DNA of 35,413 bases from CAYSZB01 sp964435475 (GTDB taxonomy: Bacteria; Chloroflexota; Anaerolineae; Anaerolineales; Anaerolineaceae). This document shows, in pieces, positions 16,699 through 25,289 of this stretch. The position numbers and the translations under genes were made by a program. Under the pieces are notes generated by a model that did not search any database, was not told where the DNA came from, and was given only the letters and a program-made list of their open reading frames with translations. The stretch lies in NCBI GenBank assembly GCA_964435475.1, contig CAYSZB010000021.1:1-35413 (forward strand), in the 5' to 3' direction. Every line of letters begins with the position of its first letter. Within the stretch, counting starts at the first letter, position 1.

Positions 16699-17763
16699 CT
16701 AATCTGTCACATAGATTGGATTTGCAAATATCCATCCACGTTCTTTACCGAGATAATGGATGTAAACTTCAGTGCGATAGATACCTTTTTCTAGAGTCAG
16801 GTGGGTTAACACCTCACGATCAAATGTCTCTTTGATAACCTTACCGTCTTTAAGCAGTCTACAGTGTGCCCTGAGTGGTAGATGTACCTGGAATGTTACC
16901 CCGCCCTTTGCAGAGATAGTATCTCCCATGATGAACTCACCAGCTCGGTTATCTGCAGTGAAACGAAATCCTTTTGTTGGATGGGGGAGGTCATAGGCGA
17001 TAAAGCAGTGTCCGGATTTTAATGCCCCATAGATCTTGCGTTTATCATCAATAAGTGAACCACACAATCTACTTGAGGTCAAAATATGGGTGTTCAGTGC
17101 TTTAAATTGGAATTCATAGGGGTAGAGGATGATCTTAAGTGGACCTTTCTTAATGACCATTCGATGTGCGTCGACCCCACCTATAGCTACCACCTTATTA
17201 CCTTTGGCAAGCAATCCATCCCATAATGCAAGGGTTTCATCCAACGGACCCTGGGCCAGGTGCTTAGGGAAAAAAGCATTTATGAGCGCATCTTGAAGTT
17301 TCCTGGAGCGACTCTTGAACTCGCTCATTTCATTCCAAAGTTCTATTCCAGTGTAATTCTTTACCTTCCAATTCTTCCATGGGAATTTCTTTTCACCAAA
17401 CAAGGGCAGTTCATCTTCAATCGGGTGAGCCAGGAAGGTCAGTCCATCTGAACGATTTGCCTGATCGACCAGATGCTGGGGATCGTTATAGAATTGTGCC
17501 AATTCACGATCGGCACCAAGTATCAGCATATGATTGCATCCATCTTTAAAAGTCATGTCATGCACTTCTTCGCCGATCAGCATTAATACTTTCTTTTTTC
17601 CTGCCTGGAAATACTTTTCCTGCTCATCCACCCATACATTATGATCTGTCAGGATGACTGCATCAATTCCTGCTTTTAATGCTGCTTTACTGATATCATC
17701 ATGGGACCCTGTTCCATCTGAATAGAGAGAGTGAACATGAAGCGCAATGATCAATTCTTCCAT
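16699..17763 (-). CDS. PHP-domain metal-dependent phosphoesterase
   Basis: The 354-aa protein carries the four PHP motifs that bind two or three metal ions: HVHSLYSDGTGSHDDI (about residues 8-23), ILTDHN, FLAHPIEDE and GGVDAHR. After the PHP core (about 1-270) a C-terminal beta-rich region of about 80 residues (GVTFQVHLPLRAHCRLLKDGK) looks like a small all-beta domain. Such PHP-beta proteins are often predicted to be secreted or to act on phosphorylated sugars or nucleotides, but the substrate here is unknown and there is no signal peptide. GAGG lies about nine bases before ATG 17763. It is divergent from secG. Confidence 0.85.
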   Translation of the reverse strand: MEELIIALHVHSLYSDGTGSHDDISKAALKAGIDAVILTDHNVWVDEQEKYFQAGKKKVLMLIGEEVHDMTFKDGCNHMLILGADRELAQFYNDPQHLVDQANRSDGLTFLAHPIEDELPLFGEKKFPWKNWKVKNYTGIELWNEMSEFKSRSRKLQDALINAFFPKHLAQGPLDETLALWDGLLAKGNKVVAIGGVDAHRMVIKKGPLKIILYPYEFQFKALNTHILTSSRLCGSLIDDKRKIYGALKSGHCFIAYDLPHPTKGFRFTADNRAGEFIMGDTISAKGGVTFQVHLPLRAHCRLLKDGKVIKETFDREVLTHLTLEKGIYRTEVYIHYLGKERGWIFANPIYVTD

Positions 17764-17874
17764 CGTTTTTCCTCGTTATTATTTGCTGCACTTTAGTATG
17801 AGATCTGCCACCCAAAATAATTATATCTGTTCCCCGAAATTATTATGTGGCTAACAATCATTATTCAGAAATTA

Positions 17875-17904
17875 TTGGCTTATTATGCAACTATTAGGTA
17901 TAAT
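17875..17904 (+). promoter_or_regulatory. secG: sigma-70 type promoter for secG
   Basis: TTGGCT (17875-17880) and TATAAT (17899-17904) are 18 bases apart. The expected start near 17911 leaves a leader of about 23 bases that contains a strong ribosome-binding site, AAGGAGG (17922-17928), five bases before ATG 17934. Confidence 0.65.
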
Positions 17905-17933
17905 GAACGCTCGTAATTATTAAGGAGGTATGT

Positions 17934-18155
17934 ATGGATGTCTATTTGAGTATTGCATTAATTATTATTTCGGTGGCTTTGGTCGCCAGCATCATCCTGC
18001 AGAGCAAGGGAATTGGTCTGGGTGGTTTAAGCGGTGGCGATACAGGTGGCGTATATTCAAAGCGTCGTGGCATTGAGAAGATGTTGTTCTGGATCACTAT
18101 TGGTTTGGGGATAGCATTTGTTGCTTTGACCATATTTACAGTGATCATATCCTGA
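17934..18155 (+). CDS. secG: preprotein translocase subunit SecG
   Basis: Small subunit of the SecYEG protein-conducting channel in the cytoplasmic membrane. The 73-aa product has the standard two-helix hairpin: residues about 3-23, a Gly-rich loop with LQSKGIGLGGLSGGDTGGVYSKRRGIEKM, and about 51-72. LQ followed by a GLGG-rich loop and a RRG-x-E segment is the family signature. It has the strongest ribosome-binding site in the window and its own promoter. A weak terminator-like hairpin follows. Confidence 0.92.
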   Translation: MDVYLSIALIIISVALVASIILQSKGIGLGGLSGGDTGGVYSKRRGIEKMLFWITIGLGIAFVALTIFTVIIS

Positions 18156-18158
18156 TAC

Positions 18159-18180
18159 AGGCTTTTGAGCCTATATTTTT
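18159..18180 (+). terminator. weak terminator-like hairpin after secG
   Basis: AGGCT (18159-18163) pairs with AGCCT (18168-18172) around TTTG, with a few further A-T pairs, and TTTTT follows at 18176-18180. The stem is short, so readthrough into the solute-binding protein gene is likely. Confidence 0.5.
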
Positions 18181-18204
18181 GGGTAAGAAAAAGGTTACAA
18201 TTCA

Positions 18205-18236
18205 GGGGACAACTCACCATATAGGGAGTTGTCCCC
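18205..18236 (+). promoter_or_regulatory. 11-bp hairpin just upstream of the solute-binding protein gene
   Basis: GGGGACAACTC (18205-18215) pairs perfectly with GAGTTGTCCCC (18226-18236) around a ten-base loop. It ends one base before the likely ribosome-binding site TAAGG (18238-18242) of the gene starting at 18250. There is no T tract. It may stabilise a 3' end of secG mRNA or control translation of the next gene. Confidence 0.6.
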
Positions 18237-18249
18237 TTAAGGTTAATCT

Positions 18250-19944
18250 ATGGAAAAATATCGCTGGCAGTTGATAGTAATTCTGATTACTGGCCTGGTA
18301 GTGGGTGTAATATTGGTAATTCAACAAGGTAGCCCCTTGTCCAATACTCCAACCGTTACCCAGCCCCTGAGTGGCGGAATCTATACTGAAGCACTGATTG
18401 GCAATTTTCAGCGTCTCAATCCTTTCCTTGATCGATATAACCAACCCGATCAGGATGTTGACCGTTTGATTTATAGTGGTTTAGTAAAATTTGACAACTC
18501 AGGCGATGCCCAACCGGACCTGGCAGAATCTTGGGGGATCTCCAAAGATGGTTCGCTTTATAACTTTACTTTGCGACCAAATATTTACTGGCATGATGGT
18601 CAACCAGTTACTGCTTCTGATGTAGCATTCACTGTGGGACTGATGAAAAGCGAAAACGCCCTGATCCCTCCTGACTTGCGGGAGTTTTGGTCAGAGATCT
18701 CGATCAATGTCCTTTCTGAGAATCAGCTTCAATTTGCCCTACCGGAAGCTTTCGCTCCATTACTTGATTATCTCTCATTTGCAATCCTGCCTGAACACAT
18801 CCTCTCAGGACTTACCCTGGATGGCATTATCGATCATCCCTATAACCTGGCTCCTGTTGGAAGTGGACCTTTTAAATTTGACGAATTGATAATTAATGAT
18901 TCAAAAATCATTGGCGTTGTCTTAACCGCGAATGAAACTTACTATGCTGGTAGACCATTTCTAGAAAAAATCGTCTTTCGTTACTATCCTTCTGAAAATG
19001 ATGCCTGGATTGCATATAAGAGCGGTGAGGTGGATGGTATTTCTTCTTTTTCTTTTGATAATTTATCTGAAGCACTTGCGGATCCTGACTCCAATCTTTA
19101 TTCTGCTCCAGAACCGCTCATGTCCATAGTTTACTTGAATCTAAACGACCCTCAAGCATCGTTTCTCCAAAAACCTGAATTTCGTAAAGCTCTGATGCAG
19201 TCTATTGATCGCCAATCGATCATTGATAATGTCTATAATGGCCAGGCAATTATGTTAAATGGCCCGATCCTTCCTGGTAACTGGGCTTATTTTACCGATC
19301 TTGTCCGGGTAGAATTTACCCCTGAAATTGCCCGCCAGCAACTTATAGGGCTTGGTTACACAATAGGTGATGACCCGGTTTATCTTGTAACCGAAGAAGG
19401 TTCGCCATTGTCACTGGAATTGTTATGCCCAGATACAGACTTACACAAGGAAGTAGCCTCATATATTGTGCAAGGCTGGACTCATTTGGGTGTGAAGGTG
19501 GACCTTGTAATAAAACCTTATGATGCTGTGATTTCCGATCTCGAATCAAGAGCTTTCCAGGCTGCACTTGTCGACATTGACATGTCAGGTTCACCGGATC
19601 CAGATCCATACCCATTTTGGGCACAATCCCAGGTCCAGGCAGGACAAAATTATGCTCAGTGGGATAACCGTACAGCCAGCGAGTTCCTTGAGCAGGCACG
19701 AATCTCATTGGATTTTGGAGATCGAGTAAGGCTGTATCGAAATTTCCAGGTCATCTTTCAAGAGGAGTTACCATCACTCCCGTTGCTATCCCCGGTTTAC
19801 AACTATTTAGTATCGACCAAGATCAAGGGTATCAGTTTTGGACCTTTTTACGATCGCAATGATCGCTTCTTTACCATTAATTCCTGGTACATTTTGGCAG
19901 AAGAAACCCGGGTCGATTCAAATAATGTGACTACAGGAGAGTGA
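18250..19944 (+). CDS. family 5 extracellular solute-binding protein, membrane-anchored, orphan
   Basis: The 564-aa protein resembles the peptide/nickel (DppA/OppA, SBP_bac_5) binding components of ABC transporters: LSGGIYTEALIGNFQRLNPFLD, then LIYSGLVKFD, DLAESWGISKDGSLYNFTLRPNIYWHDGQPVTASDVAFT and FRKALMQSIDRQSIIDNVYNGQA. The N terminus (residues about 7-25) is one hydrophobic helix with no lipobox cysteine, so it should be tethered by an uncleaved helix. No permease or ATPase gene is near. The ligand is therefore not predictable, and a non-transport role is possible. TAAGG precedes ATG 18250. Confidence 0.88.
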   Translation: MEKYRWQLIVILITGLVVGVILVIQQGSPLSNTPTVTQPLSGGIYTEALIGNFQRLNPFLDRYNQPDQDVDRLIYSGLVKFDNSGDAQPDLAESWGISKDGSLYNFTLRPNIYWHDGQPVTASDVAFTVGLMKSENALIPPDLREFWSEISINVLSENQLQFALPEAFAPLLDYLSFAILPEHILSGLTLDGIIDHPYNLAPVGSGPFKFDELIINDSKIIGVVLTANETYYAGRPFLEKIVFRYYPSENDAWIAYKSGEVDGISSFSFDNLSEALADPDSNLYSAPEPLMSIVYLNLNDPQASFLQKPEFRKALMQSIDRQSIIDNVYNGQAIMLNGPILPGNWAYFTDLVRVEFTPEIARQQLIGLGYTIGDDPVYLVTEEGSPLSLELLCPDTDLHKEVASYIVQGWTHLGVKVDLVIKPYDAVISDLESRAFQAALVDIDMSGSPDPDPYPFWAQSQVQAGQNYAQWDNRTASEFLEQARISLDFGDRVRLYRNFQVIFQEELPSLPLLSPVYNYLVSTKIKGISFGPFYDRNDRFFTINSWYILAEETRVDSNNVTTGE

Positions 19945-19951
19945 TATCACC

Positions 19952-20464
19952 ATGGATGATGAGAGCTTAACCAATGTGATCAATAAAATTGGGATTTCAA
20001 AGGATGATATCCGCATAGAAGCAATTGGATCTGTCGACGAGGCTTCTGCTGCCCTTGGTTTTGCCCGTGCCAGTTCGAATTTGGACCAGAACAAACAAAA
20101 CATCTACAAGATCCAGCAACACCTGCACTTACTTATGGCACAGCTGGCCTTGCAAGGTCCTGATTTACAAACCGAGAACGGAAGCTTCCGCAACAAACTG
20201 AATTGGATTGAGGATCAGATCATTGTTTACAGTGCACAGGTCAAGGTACCTGATCACTTTATCCTACCGGGTCACGGACTTGCGGAGGGTGCGCTGGCTT
20301 TGGCTCGCACAGTCATCCGCCGGGCAGAAAGACGGGTAGTTGCGCTGAAGAACAATACCCCAGATTTCGATCCATTGCTGATTAATTACCTCAACCGACT
20401 TTCGTATTTTATTTTTATGATGGAATTACTTGAATTGTCCGATAAAAGTTCATGCGGGCTGTAG
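19952..20464 (+). CDS. PduO-type cobalamin adenosyltransferase-like protein, N-terminally short
   Basis: PduO enzymes transfer adenosyl from ATP to cob(I)alamin. The 170-aa product keeps the five-helix core: KDDIRIEAIGSVDEASAALGFARA (about residues 18-41), PDHFILPGHGLAEGALALARTVIRRAERRVVAL, and NYLNRLSYFIFMMEL. The usual N-terminal ATP loop (T-x-T-G-D-x-G-x-T) is missing. The protein begins at DDESLTNVINKIG and I see no such motif in frame upstream, since the preceding gene ends eight bases away. It may be an inactive or altered relative. AGGAG lies 12 bases before ATG 19952. Confidence 0.78.
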   Translation: MDDESLTNVINKIGISKDDIRIEAIGSVDEASAALGFARASSNLDQNKQNIYKIQQHLHLLMAQLALQGPDLQTENGSFRNKLNWIEDQIIVYSAQVKVPDHFILPGHGLAEGALALARTVIRRAERRVVALKNNTPDFDPLLINYLNRLSYFIFMMELLELSDKSSCGL

Positions 20465-20470
20465 GATTTT

Positions 20471-21184
20471 ATGATAGGGACATTGATCAATTCTGCGCTT
20501 GTGATTATAGGCGGAATTCTTGGATTATTGATAGGCAAAAGACTTTCACCAAAATTCCAGCAAACAATCATGGCTGGTTTAGGTCTATTTACACTTGGAT
20601 ATGGCATTATTCTTTTTATTAAGACGTCTAATCCCCTCATTCCTTTTGGTGGCATGATCATTGGTGTGATTCTTGGCGAATGGTGGCGCCTGGAAGATCA
20701 TCTGACTGTGCTAGGCGAAAAGATTAAAAACCTGGTGCAAAAGTACCAACCAGAGTCGTCCAACTCCCTGTTTGTGGATGGTTTTGTTACCGCCTCTTTG
20801 CTTTTTTGCATTGGTCCGATGGCAATCATGGGTTCCATTCAGGATGGTCTGACTGGTGATTCCAGTACTCTCATTGTAAAATCGATCATGGATGGTTTTG
20901 CTGCAATGGTCTTTTCTTCTACCTTAGGTGTGGGGGTCATCTTTTCAGCGCTTTCCGTGTTGCTCTACCAGGGAACAATTAGCTTATTCGCTGGCATTTT
21001 GAGCAATGCATTCTCTGATGCGATGATTAACGAATTGTCTGCCGTGGGTGGCTTGATCCTGTTGGGGCTTGCCATCAGTAGCTTGCTTGAGGTCAAAAAG
21101 ATCAGGGTTGGAAGTTTTCTGCCCGCCATGCTGGTGACACCCCTTATTGTCTGGATCCTTTCCCTGTTGAGGATCACTTTTTAG
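20471..21184 (+). CDS. DUF554 family membrane protein
   Basis: The 237-aa protein has about six or seven membrane helices and the family pattern: GTLINSALVIIGGILGLLIGKRL at the N terminus, GGMIIGVILGEWWRLE, FVTASLLFCIGPMAIMGSIQDGLTGD, KSIMDGFAAMVFSSTLGVGVIFSA, and ELSAVGGLILLGLAISSL. The function of the family (YdfK/YqgA-like) is unknown; a transport role is often assumed. It starts six bases after the PduO-like gene and ends in a four-base stop-codon overlap with the convergent GNAT gene. Confidence 0.88.
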   Translation: MIGTLINSALVIIGGILGLLIGKRLSPKFQQTIMAGLGLFTLGYGIILFIKTSNPLIPFGGMIIGVILGEWWRLEDHLTVLGEKIKNLVQKYQPESSNSLFVDGFVTASLLFCIGPMAIMGSIQDGLTGDSSTLIVKSIMDGFAAMVFSSTLGVGVIFSALSVLLYQGTISLFAGILSNAFSDAMINELSAVGGLILLGLAISSLLEVKKIRVGSFLPAMLVTPLIVWILSLLRITF

Positions 21185-22071
21185 CTTTCAAACTGAGCCA
21201 GGTGAGTCCTCAATTGATTGAAATTCTGCTCAAGAACAGGGATCTTGTTATCTTGAAGCCTAAATCCACTTCGCTGGTACAAAGCAAGTGAAGCAGAATT
21301 GTTCGATTGGGTATTAACGCTGATCGAAGTTACGCCCATTAGAGTTAAGTGTTCAAATAGGCTACCCAACAGGGTAGTGCCGATATGTTTGTTTTGAAAC
21401 TGCGGGTTAATGGCGATGCGGTTAATGTGCGCTTTATTCAAGAATACCGATGATGCCTGGTAGCCCACGATTTGTCCATTCATCATCGCTATGCTGCTGT
21501 ATCCATCGACCCCCAAAAAGCCCTCAATAGTCTGTCGTGAGACCTGCCACATGTGGGAAAATGCACTGTGGTCTATCTGTTCAACCACTTCCAGGTCAGT
21601 TGACTCCATTTCCCTGACGTAAATGCCTGGGCTCTGATAGATTTTCAGAGCGGTGGGGTCGTTATGTTCAAAAAAAACAATGTCCAGTGTGTGTCGGAAT
21701 GTGATGTTTTCCAGCAGCGTGCAATACCAATTAGAAAATGATAGCGACGCCACATTCTCAAGAGGTTGGGTCTGTGCTATGTCAATGTAACTTTTCCAAA
21801 GCCTTTTCCAGGTTACCTCCAAAGGCGCCATCCTGGGAGCTGCGAACATTCGGATCCAGGCTCCCCCGTGTTCTTCATGGGTGCAGACCAAAACACCACT
21901 GATCTCGTCATCCGTCTCGTCAATCAGGAAACCATCACTTCCAATCCATGCCAGGGGTTCTTTCCAATCGAGGTGCTTATGGACCAGCACATCCTCATCA
22001 AGGAATTGTTTGATACGGTCGCTGTCACTGATTTTTGCCTGGCGTTGCTTAATTATGTTGTTTCTGTACAT
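21181..22071 (-). CDS. GNAT-family N-acetyltransferase with two GNAT-like halves
   Basis: The 296-aa product looks like two tandem acetyltransferase folds. The N-terminal half (about residues 1-140) is degenerate. The C-terminal half (about 150-285) is canonical: YVREMESTDLEVVEQIDHSAF, then INRIAINPQFQNKHIGTTLLGSLFEHL (acetyl-CoA loop Q-N-K-H-I-G) and SASLALYQRSGFRL. RimI-like features are present, but the acceptor is unknown. It is the last gene of the minus-strand run that begins near 27443, 111 bases after the broken XRE gene. Confidence 0.85.
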   Translation of the reverse strand: MYRNNIIKQRQAKISDSDRIKQFLDEDVLVHKHLDWKEPLAWIGSDGFLIDETDDEISGVLVCTHEEHGGAWIRMFAAPRMAPLEVTWKRLWKSYIDIAQTQPLENVASLSFSNWYCTLLENITFRHTLDIVFFEHNDPTALKIYQSPGIYVREMESTDLEVVEQIDHSAFSHMWQVSRQTIEGFLGVDGYSSIAMMNGQIVGYQASSVFLNKAHINRIAINPQFQNKHIGTTLLGSLFEHLTLMGVTSISVNTQSNNSASLALYQRSGFRLQDNKIPVLEQNFNQLRTHLAQFES

Positions 22072-22182
22072 AAATTGTTATAGTCGAAGTAAAGTGCTCT
22101 ATGTGATTTCGGTAAATGGATCGCCCAGCTCAATTAGATCTTCATTGTCCCTGTTGTAATTTTCATTGTCCTTGATGGTTAA

Positions 22183-22764
22183 CTACTTTGGCAACCAAGC
22201 GATCCTGGTTTGTTCCGGCAACCTGGAATATTCCCTGAATTCACTCATTTCTGCCTGCCACTCGCTCATGATGCCCAATTCGCCCATCAGGTCGTCGTAA
22301 CTTGCCCCAAGTGTCGTCAACATTCTTGACAGGATGGTCAAGCGGATTGCTTGTTTGCCTGTTTCATAACCCTCCAGGTCACTTTCAGAAAATGCTGCCT
22401 TGAGGGCAAACTATGCAGGTGAGACCTGTCTTGCCTCCCGTAACGAGCGAATCTTTGCCCCAATGATTTTCTGGCGAATTGATATGATCAGAGGAAGGTT
22501 TTGTTCAAAATGCTTGCTCACTTGCAGCGGTATTTGAGACTCAAAAGCGCTCTCTATATCACTGAAGGGAACTTTACAGAAATATGACAAGCATTCCAAT
22601 TCCGGCAGAGATGGCACCATTGCCCCACTTTCATAGGCGGCATAGCGGTCCAACGGAATGTGCAACAAGTCGGCGCAAACTTTCATGCTACGCCTGGCAG
22701 AGAGCCTTGCGCTTCTAAGATTCTTACGTATTATGTCGGGTGAAGTAGGTCCTTTGAGTCCCAT
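22183..22764 (-). pseudogene. tandem-XRE helix-turn-helix gene interrupted by an in-frame TAG
   Basis: The frame from ATG 22764 stops after 117 codons at TAG (plus-strand 22411-22413). Reading on in the same frame gives 75 more sense codons before a second TAG at 22183-22185. The two parts fit together: residues 8-75 form one XRE-type HTH (LRSARLSARRSMKVCADLLHI, then YAAYESGAMVPSLPELECL). A second XRE domain begins at RQKIIGAKIRSLREARQVSPA and continues after the stop as FALKAAFSESDLEGYETGKQ. The stop sits where HTH domains usually have Gln, so CAG to TAG explains it. The N-terminal domain alone could still be made. No clear ribosome-binding site is seen. A sequencing error or readthrough is possible. 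Confidence 0.8.
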
Positions 22765-22835
22765 TTTACAATGAATAATCGCTATTTGTATCCAGAATAA
22801 TCCTAAATCAACGCCTTATCTGATAATACAGGAGT

Positions 22836-24419
22836 TTAACCCCCGAAGACAAATTTTCCATCAACCATGGTCCAGGCTGGTTTAAGATCAGCAATTTCGT
22901 GGGGGTTCAACACAAAGGGATCTTCTTCCAATGCAATAAGATCAGCATAGAAACCTGGGCTTATCTTCCCAATATTTCTTGCCCATCCCGCCTGGATAGC
23001 CGGGTTCTCCGTATAGGCTTTCACTGCTTTTTCCAGGGATATCCTTTGTTCCGGGTGCCAACCTGCCTCTCCGGGTGTTCCATCCTTTCGTCTCCGGTTG
23101 ACTGCGGCATGTAGACCCCAGAAAGGGTTACATGATTCAACTGGAGCATCAGATCCAAACAAAGTCAAAATACCCAGACTCTGCAAATCGGCATACACAT
23201 AGGCGTTATTACTTCGGTTGCCCCAATTGCAGTCTGCAATATCCATATCTGATGTGGCATGCAGTGGTTGCACGGAAGCGGTTGCTCCTGTCATTTTGAA
23301 GAGTGCCTGGTCTTCTGGTCTGATGCACTGTACATGTTCCACACGGTTCCGGAAATTATTCAACCCTCTGTCTTTTAGAAACTGGTGCAATTTCGTATAT
23401 GCAGTGAGCACTGTGTGATTGGCAAGGTCTCCTATCGCATGGATTGTCAGTCCCCAGCCTTTCTCTGCAGCAACCAGCCCGGTTTCGATGATCTCATCTT
23501 CTGACAGCAAAAGGATACCACTGTTTTCCCTTCCTTCATATGGCTCGAACATCGCAGCTGTCATTGGTCCTAATGCCCCATCAGCGAACATTTTTAGATG
23601 ACCCAATTTCAGTCTATCATCACCCATACCGGTTCTTAACGTCAAGCCATCCATTTCGCTGAGCATATCGACTGGCAAGTTCTTTAGAACACTAAGCTTC
23701 AGGTCGCCGTTAAGATTTAACTGATCAAGCGCTTTGTAGACCCTGAATCCATCAAAATCATGTACTGCAGTGATTCCCATTCTCCAGAGGTGGGCTTGGG
23801 TTTCCTTGAGCTGACGCATAAGTTGTTCATCAGTAGTGGGGGGGATGATTTCACTGACCAGTCTGGTTGCAGACTCGAGCAGAATCCCGTTGGGTTCGCC
23901 ATCTGGATCCCGCATGATGATCCCGCCATCCGGGTTAGAAATGGATCGAGTGATTCCGGCCAGTCTTAACGCCTTACTGTTTGCCCACGCAGCGTGCAGC
24001 GATTTGGATGTCAGGAAAACCGGTTTTCCGTCTGCCATGGCATCCAGCTCAGTTGCATTGCCATATTCTGCATTTTCCCAGACGTTCTGGTTCCACCCAT
24101 GACCTTTGATCCATTCACTTCCCGATATTTGTTTTGATCGTTCTCTGACACGCTTGAGGCATTCTGCTTTTGTCTCCGTCTCACAGTCAATGGCCTGGAG
24201 ACTCTCGGACAGGTATTGTAAATGGAGATGTGCATCACATAACCCAGGCCAAATCGTTTTTCTGCGAAGATCAATAAATTCTGATTGTGAGCGAAATTGC
24301 TCTAAAATCTCATGATCAGATCCAACTGCAACGATTTTCTGCCCATCAATACACATAGCAGTTGCTTTTTTAAAACCTGTAGAATGCGTATATATGTTAG
24401 CATTATAAAGAATAAGCAT
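22836..24419 (-). CDS. YtcJ-like amidohydrolase (amidohydrolase family 3)
   Basis: The 527-aa protein is a metal-dependent hydrolase. Visible elements are the N-terminal beta sandwich (LILYNANIYTH), DAHLHLQ (metal-binding HxH), HGWNQNVWE, DGGIIMRDPDGEPNGIL, LKMFADGALGPMTA, IHAIGD, RVEHVQCI, TLFGSDAPVESCNPFWG and the closing GFYADLIALEEDP. All expected metal ligands are present. This family includes enzymes acting on N-substituted formamides and cyclic amides, but the substrate cannot be predicted. It follows parB after seven bases on the minus strand, so it is probably co-transcribed with the parAB genes. Confidence 0.9.
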   Translation of the reverse strand: MLILYNANIYTHSTGFKKATAMCIDGQKIVAVGSDHEILEQFRSQSEFIDLRRKTIWPGLCDAHLHLQYLSESLQAIDCETETKAECLKRVRERSKQISGSEWIKGHGWNQNVWENAEYGNATELDAMADGKPVFLTSKSLHAAWANSKALRLAGITRSISNPDGGIIMRDPDGEPNGILLESATRLVSEIIPPTTDEQLMRQLKETQAHLWRMGITAVHDFDGFRVYKALDQLNLNGDLKLSVLKNLPVDMLSEMDGLTLRTGMGDDRLKLGHLKMFADGALGPMTAAMFEPYEGRENSGILLLSEDEIIETGLVAAEKGWGLTIHAIGDLANHTVLTAYTKLHQFLKDRGLNNFRNRVEHVQCIRPEDQALFKMTGATASVQPLHATSDMDIADCNWGNRSNNAYVYADLQSLGILTLFGSDAPVESCNPFWGLHAAVNRRRKDGTPGEAGWHPEQRISLEKAVKAYTENPAIQAGWARNIGKISPGFYADLIALEEDPFVLNPHEIADLKPAWTMVDGKFVFGG

Positions 24420-24426
24420 GCAAATC

Positions 24427-25287
24427 CTAGAAAATCTGGTCGAGGATTGCGTTCAACTCTTCATCTGAGAAGAAAAATATCGTAATGGTTCCCCCATTTT
24501 TCCCTGAGTTCAGGTTCACTTTGGTCTTGAAGTGCCTCCTCAAACGGTCTTCAAGGTCAATGACCTCTGCCGGTTTGGTTTTTGGTGTGCCCTCATCCGG
24601 TTTCCTGCCATTCAATTTGGACACCAGGTTCTCAGTTTGCCTGACATTTAATCCCAACCCCCGGATTGTATCCAGTGCTGCAGCCTGGGCTTTGCTGGTA
24701 TTTAACCCTAAAAGGCTCCTGGCATGTCCTTCTGAGATATCCCCTTGCAGGAGTGCTTTTTTGACCTCATCAGCCAGGTTCAAAAGGCGCATTGTGTTGG
24801 TAATGGCAGTTCGACTTTTACCAACTTGCTTGCTTATGTCATCATGGGTAAGTGAAAAATCATCCATAAGCTGTTTATATCCCATAGCCTGCTCCAGCGG
24901 ATTCAGATCTTTCCGTTGAATATTTTCGATTAAGGCAATCTCAAGTTGCTCCTGTTCATTAACAGTTCGCAGAATTGCTGGCACGCTGCTCAACCCGGCT
25001 AACTGGGCAGCTCTTAGGCGCCTTTCGCCTGCGATCAGGTTATAATAACCGCTATTGTCGATCGGGCTGATGACCAGGGGCTGCAAAATGCCGTGTGTTT
25101 TAATGGATGCAGACAATTCTGTTAACTCAGCATTGTTAAAATCAGTTCTCGGTTGCCTTGGGTTGGGTGAGATAAGTTCGATGGCAATTTGCTGGATGTT
25201 TTCTTTTGAGATAGTGTTTTGAGTTGCCTGGAATCCTCCAGGGATCAATGCATCCAATCCTTTTCCAAGTCCTGGTCTTCGAGCCAT
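24427..25287 (-). CDS. parB: chromosome partitioning protein ParB
   Basis: CTP-dependent DNA clamp that loads at parS sites and spreads to organise the origin region. The 286-aa protein starts with the typical RRPGLGKGLDALIPGG. The N-terminal CTPase/ParB fold (about residues 30-115) has NPRQPR and AGERRLRAAQLAGL. The central HTH (about 130-180) has QRKDLNPLEQAMGYKQL and DISKQVGKSRTAITNTMRLL. The C-terminal dimerisation helix region is about 235-286. It lies two bases after parA. No parS-like palindrome (TGTTTCACGTGAAACA type) was noticed in the window. Confidence 0.95.
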   Translation of the reverse strand: MARRPGLGKGLDALIPGGFQATQNTISKENIQQIAIELISPNPRQPRTDFNNAELTELSASIKTHGILQPLVISPIDNSGYYNLIAGERRLRAAQLAGLSSVPAILRTVNEQEQLEIALIENIQRKDLNPLEQAMGYKQLMDDFSLTHDDISKQVGKSRTAITNTMRLLNLADEVKKALLQGDISEGHARSLLGLNTSKAQAAALDTIRGLGLNVRQTENLVSKLNGRKPDEGTPKTKPAEVIDLEDRLRRHFKTKVNLNSGKNGGTITIFFFSDEELNAILDQIF

Positions 25288-25289
25288 AG

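Noticed and set aside
16535..16735. 67-residue N-terminal extension of the FhaA-like frame
   Set aside because: It would overlap the PHP gene, has no ribosome-binding site, and adds nothing resembling the family. The DUF3662 domain starts at ATG 16534.
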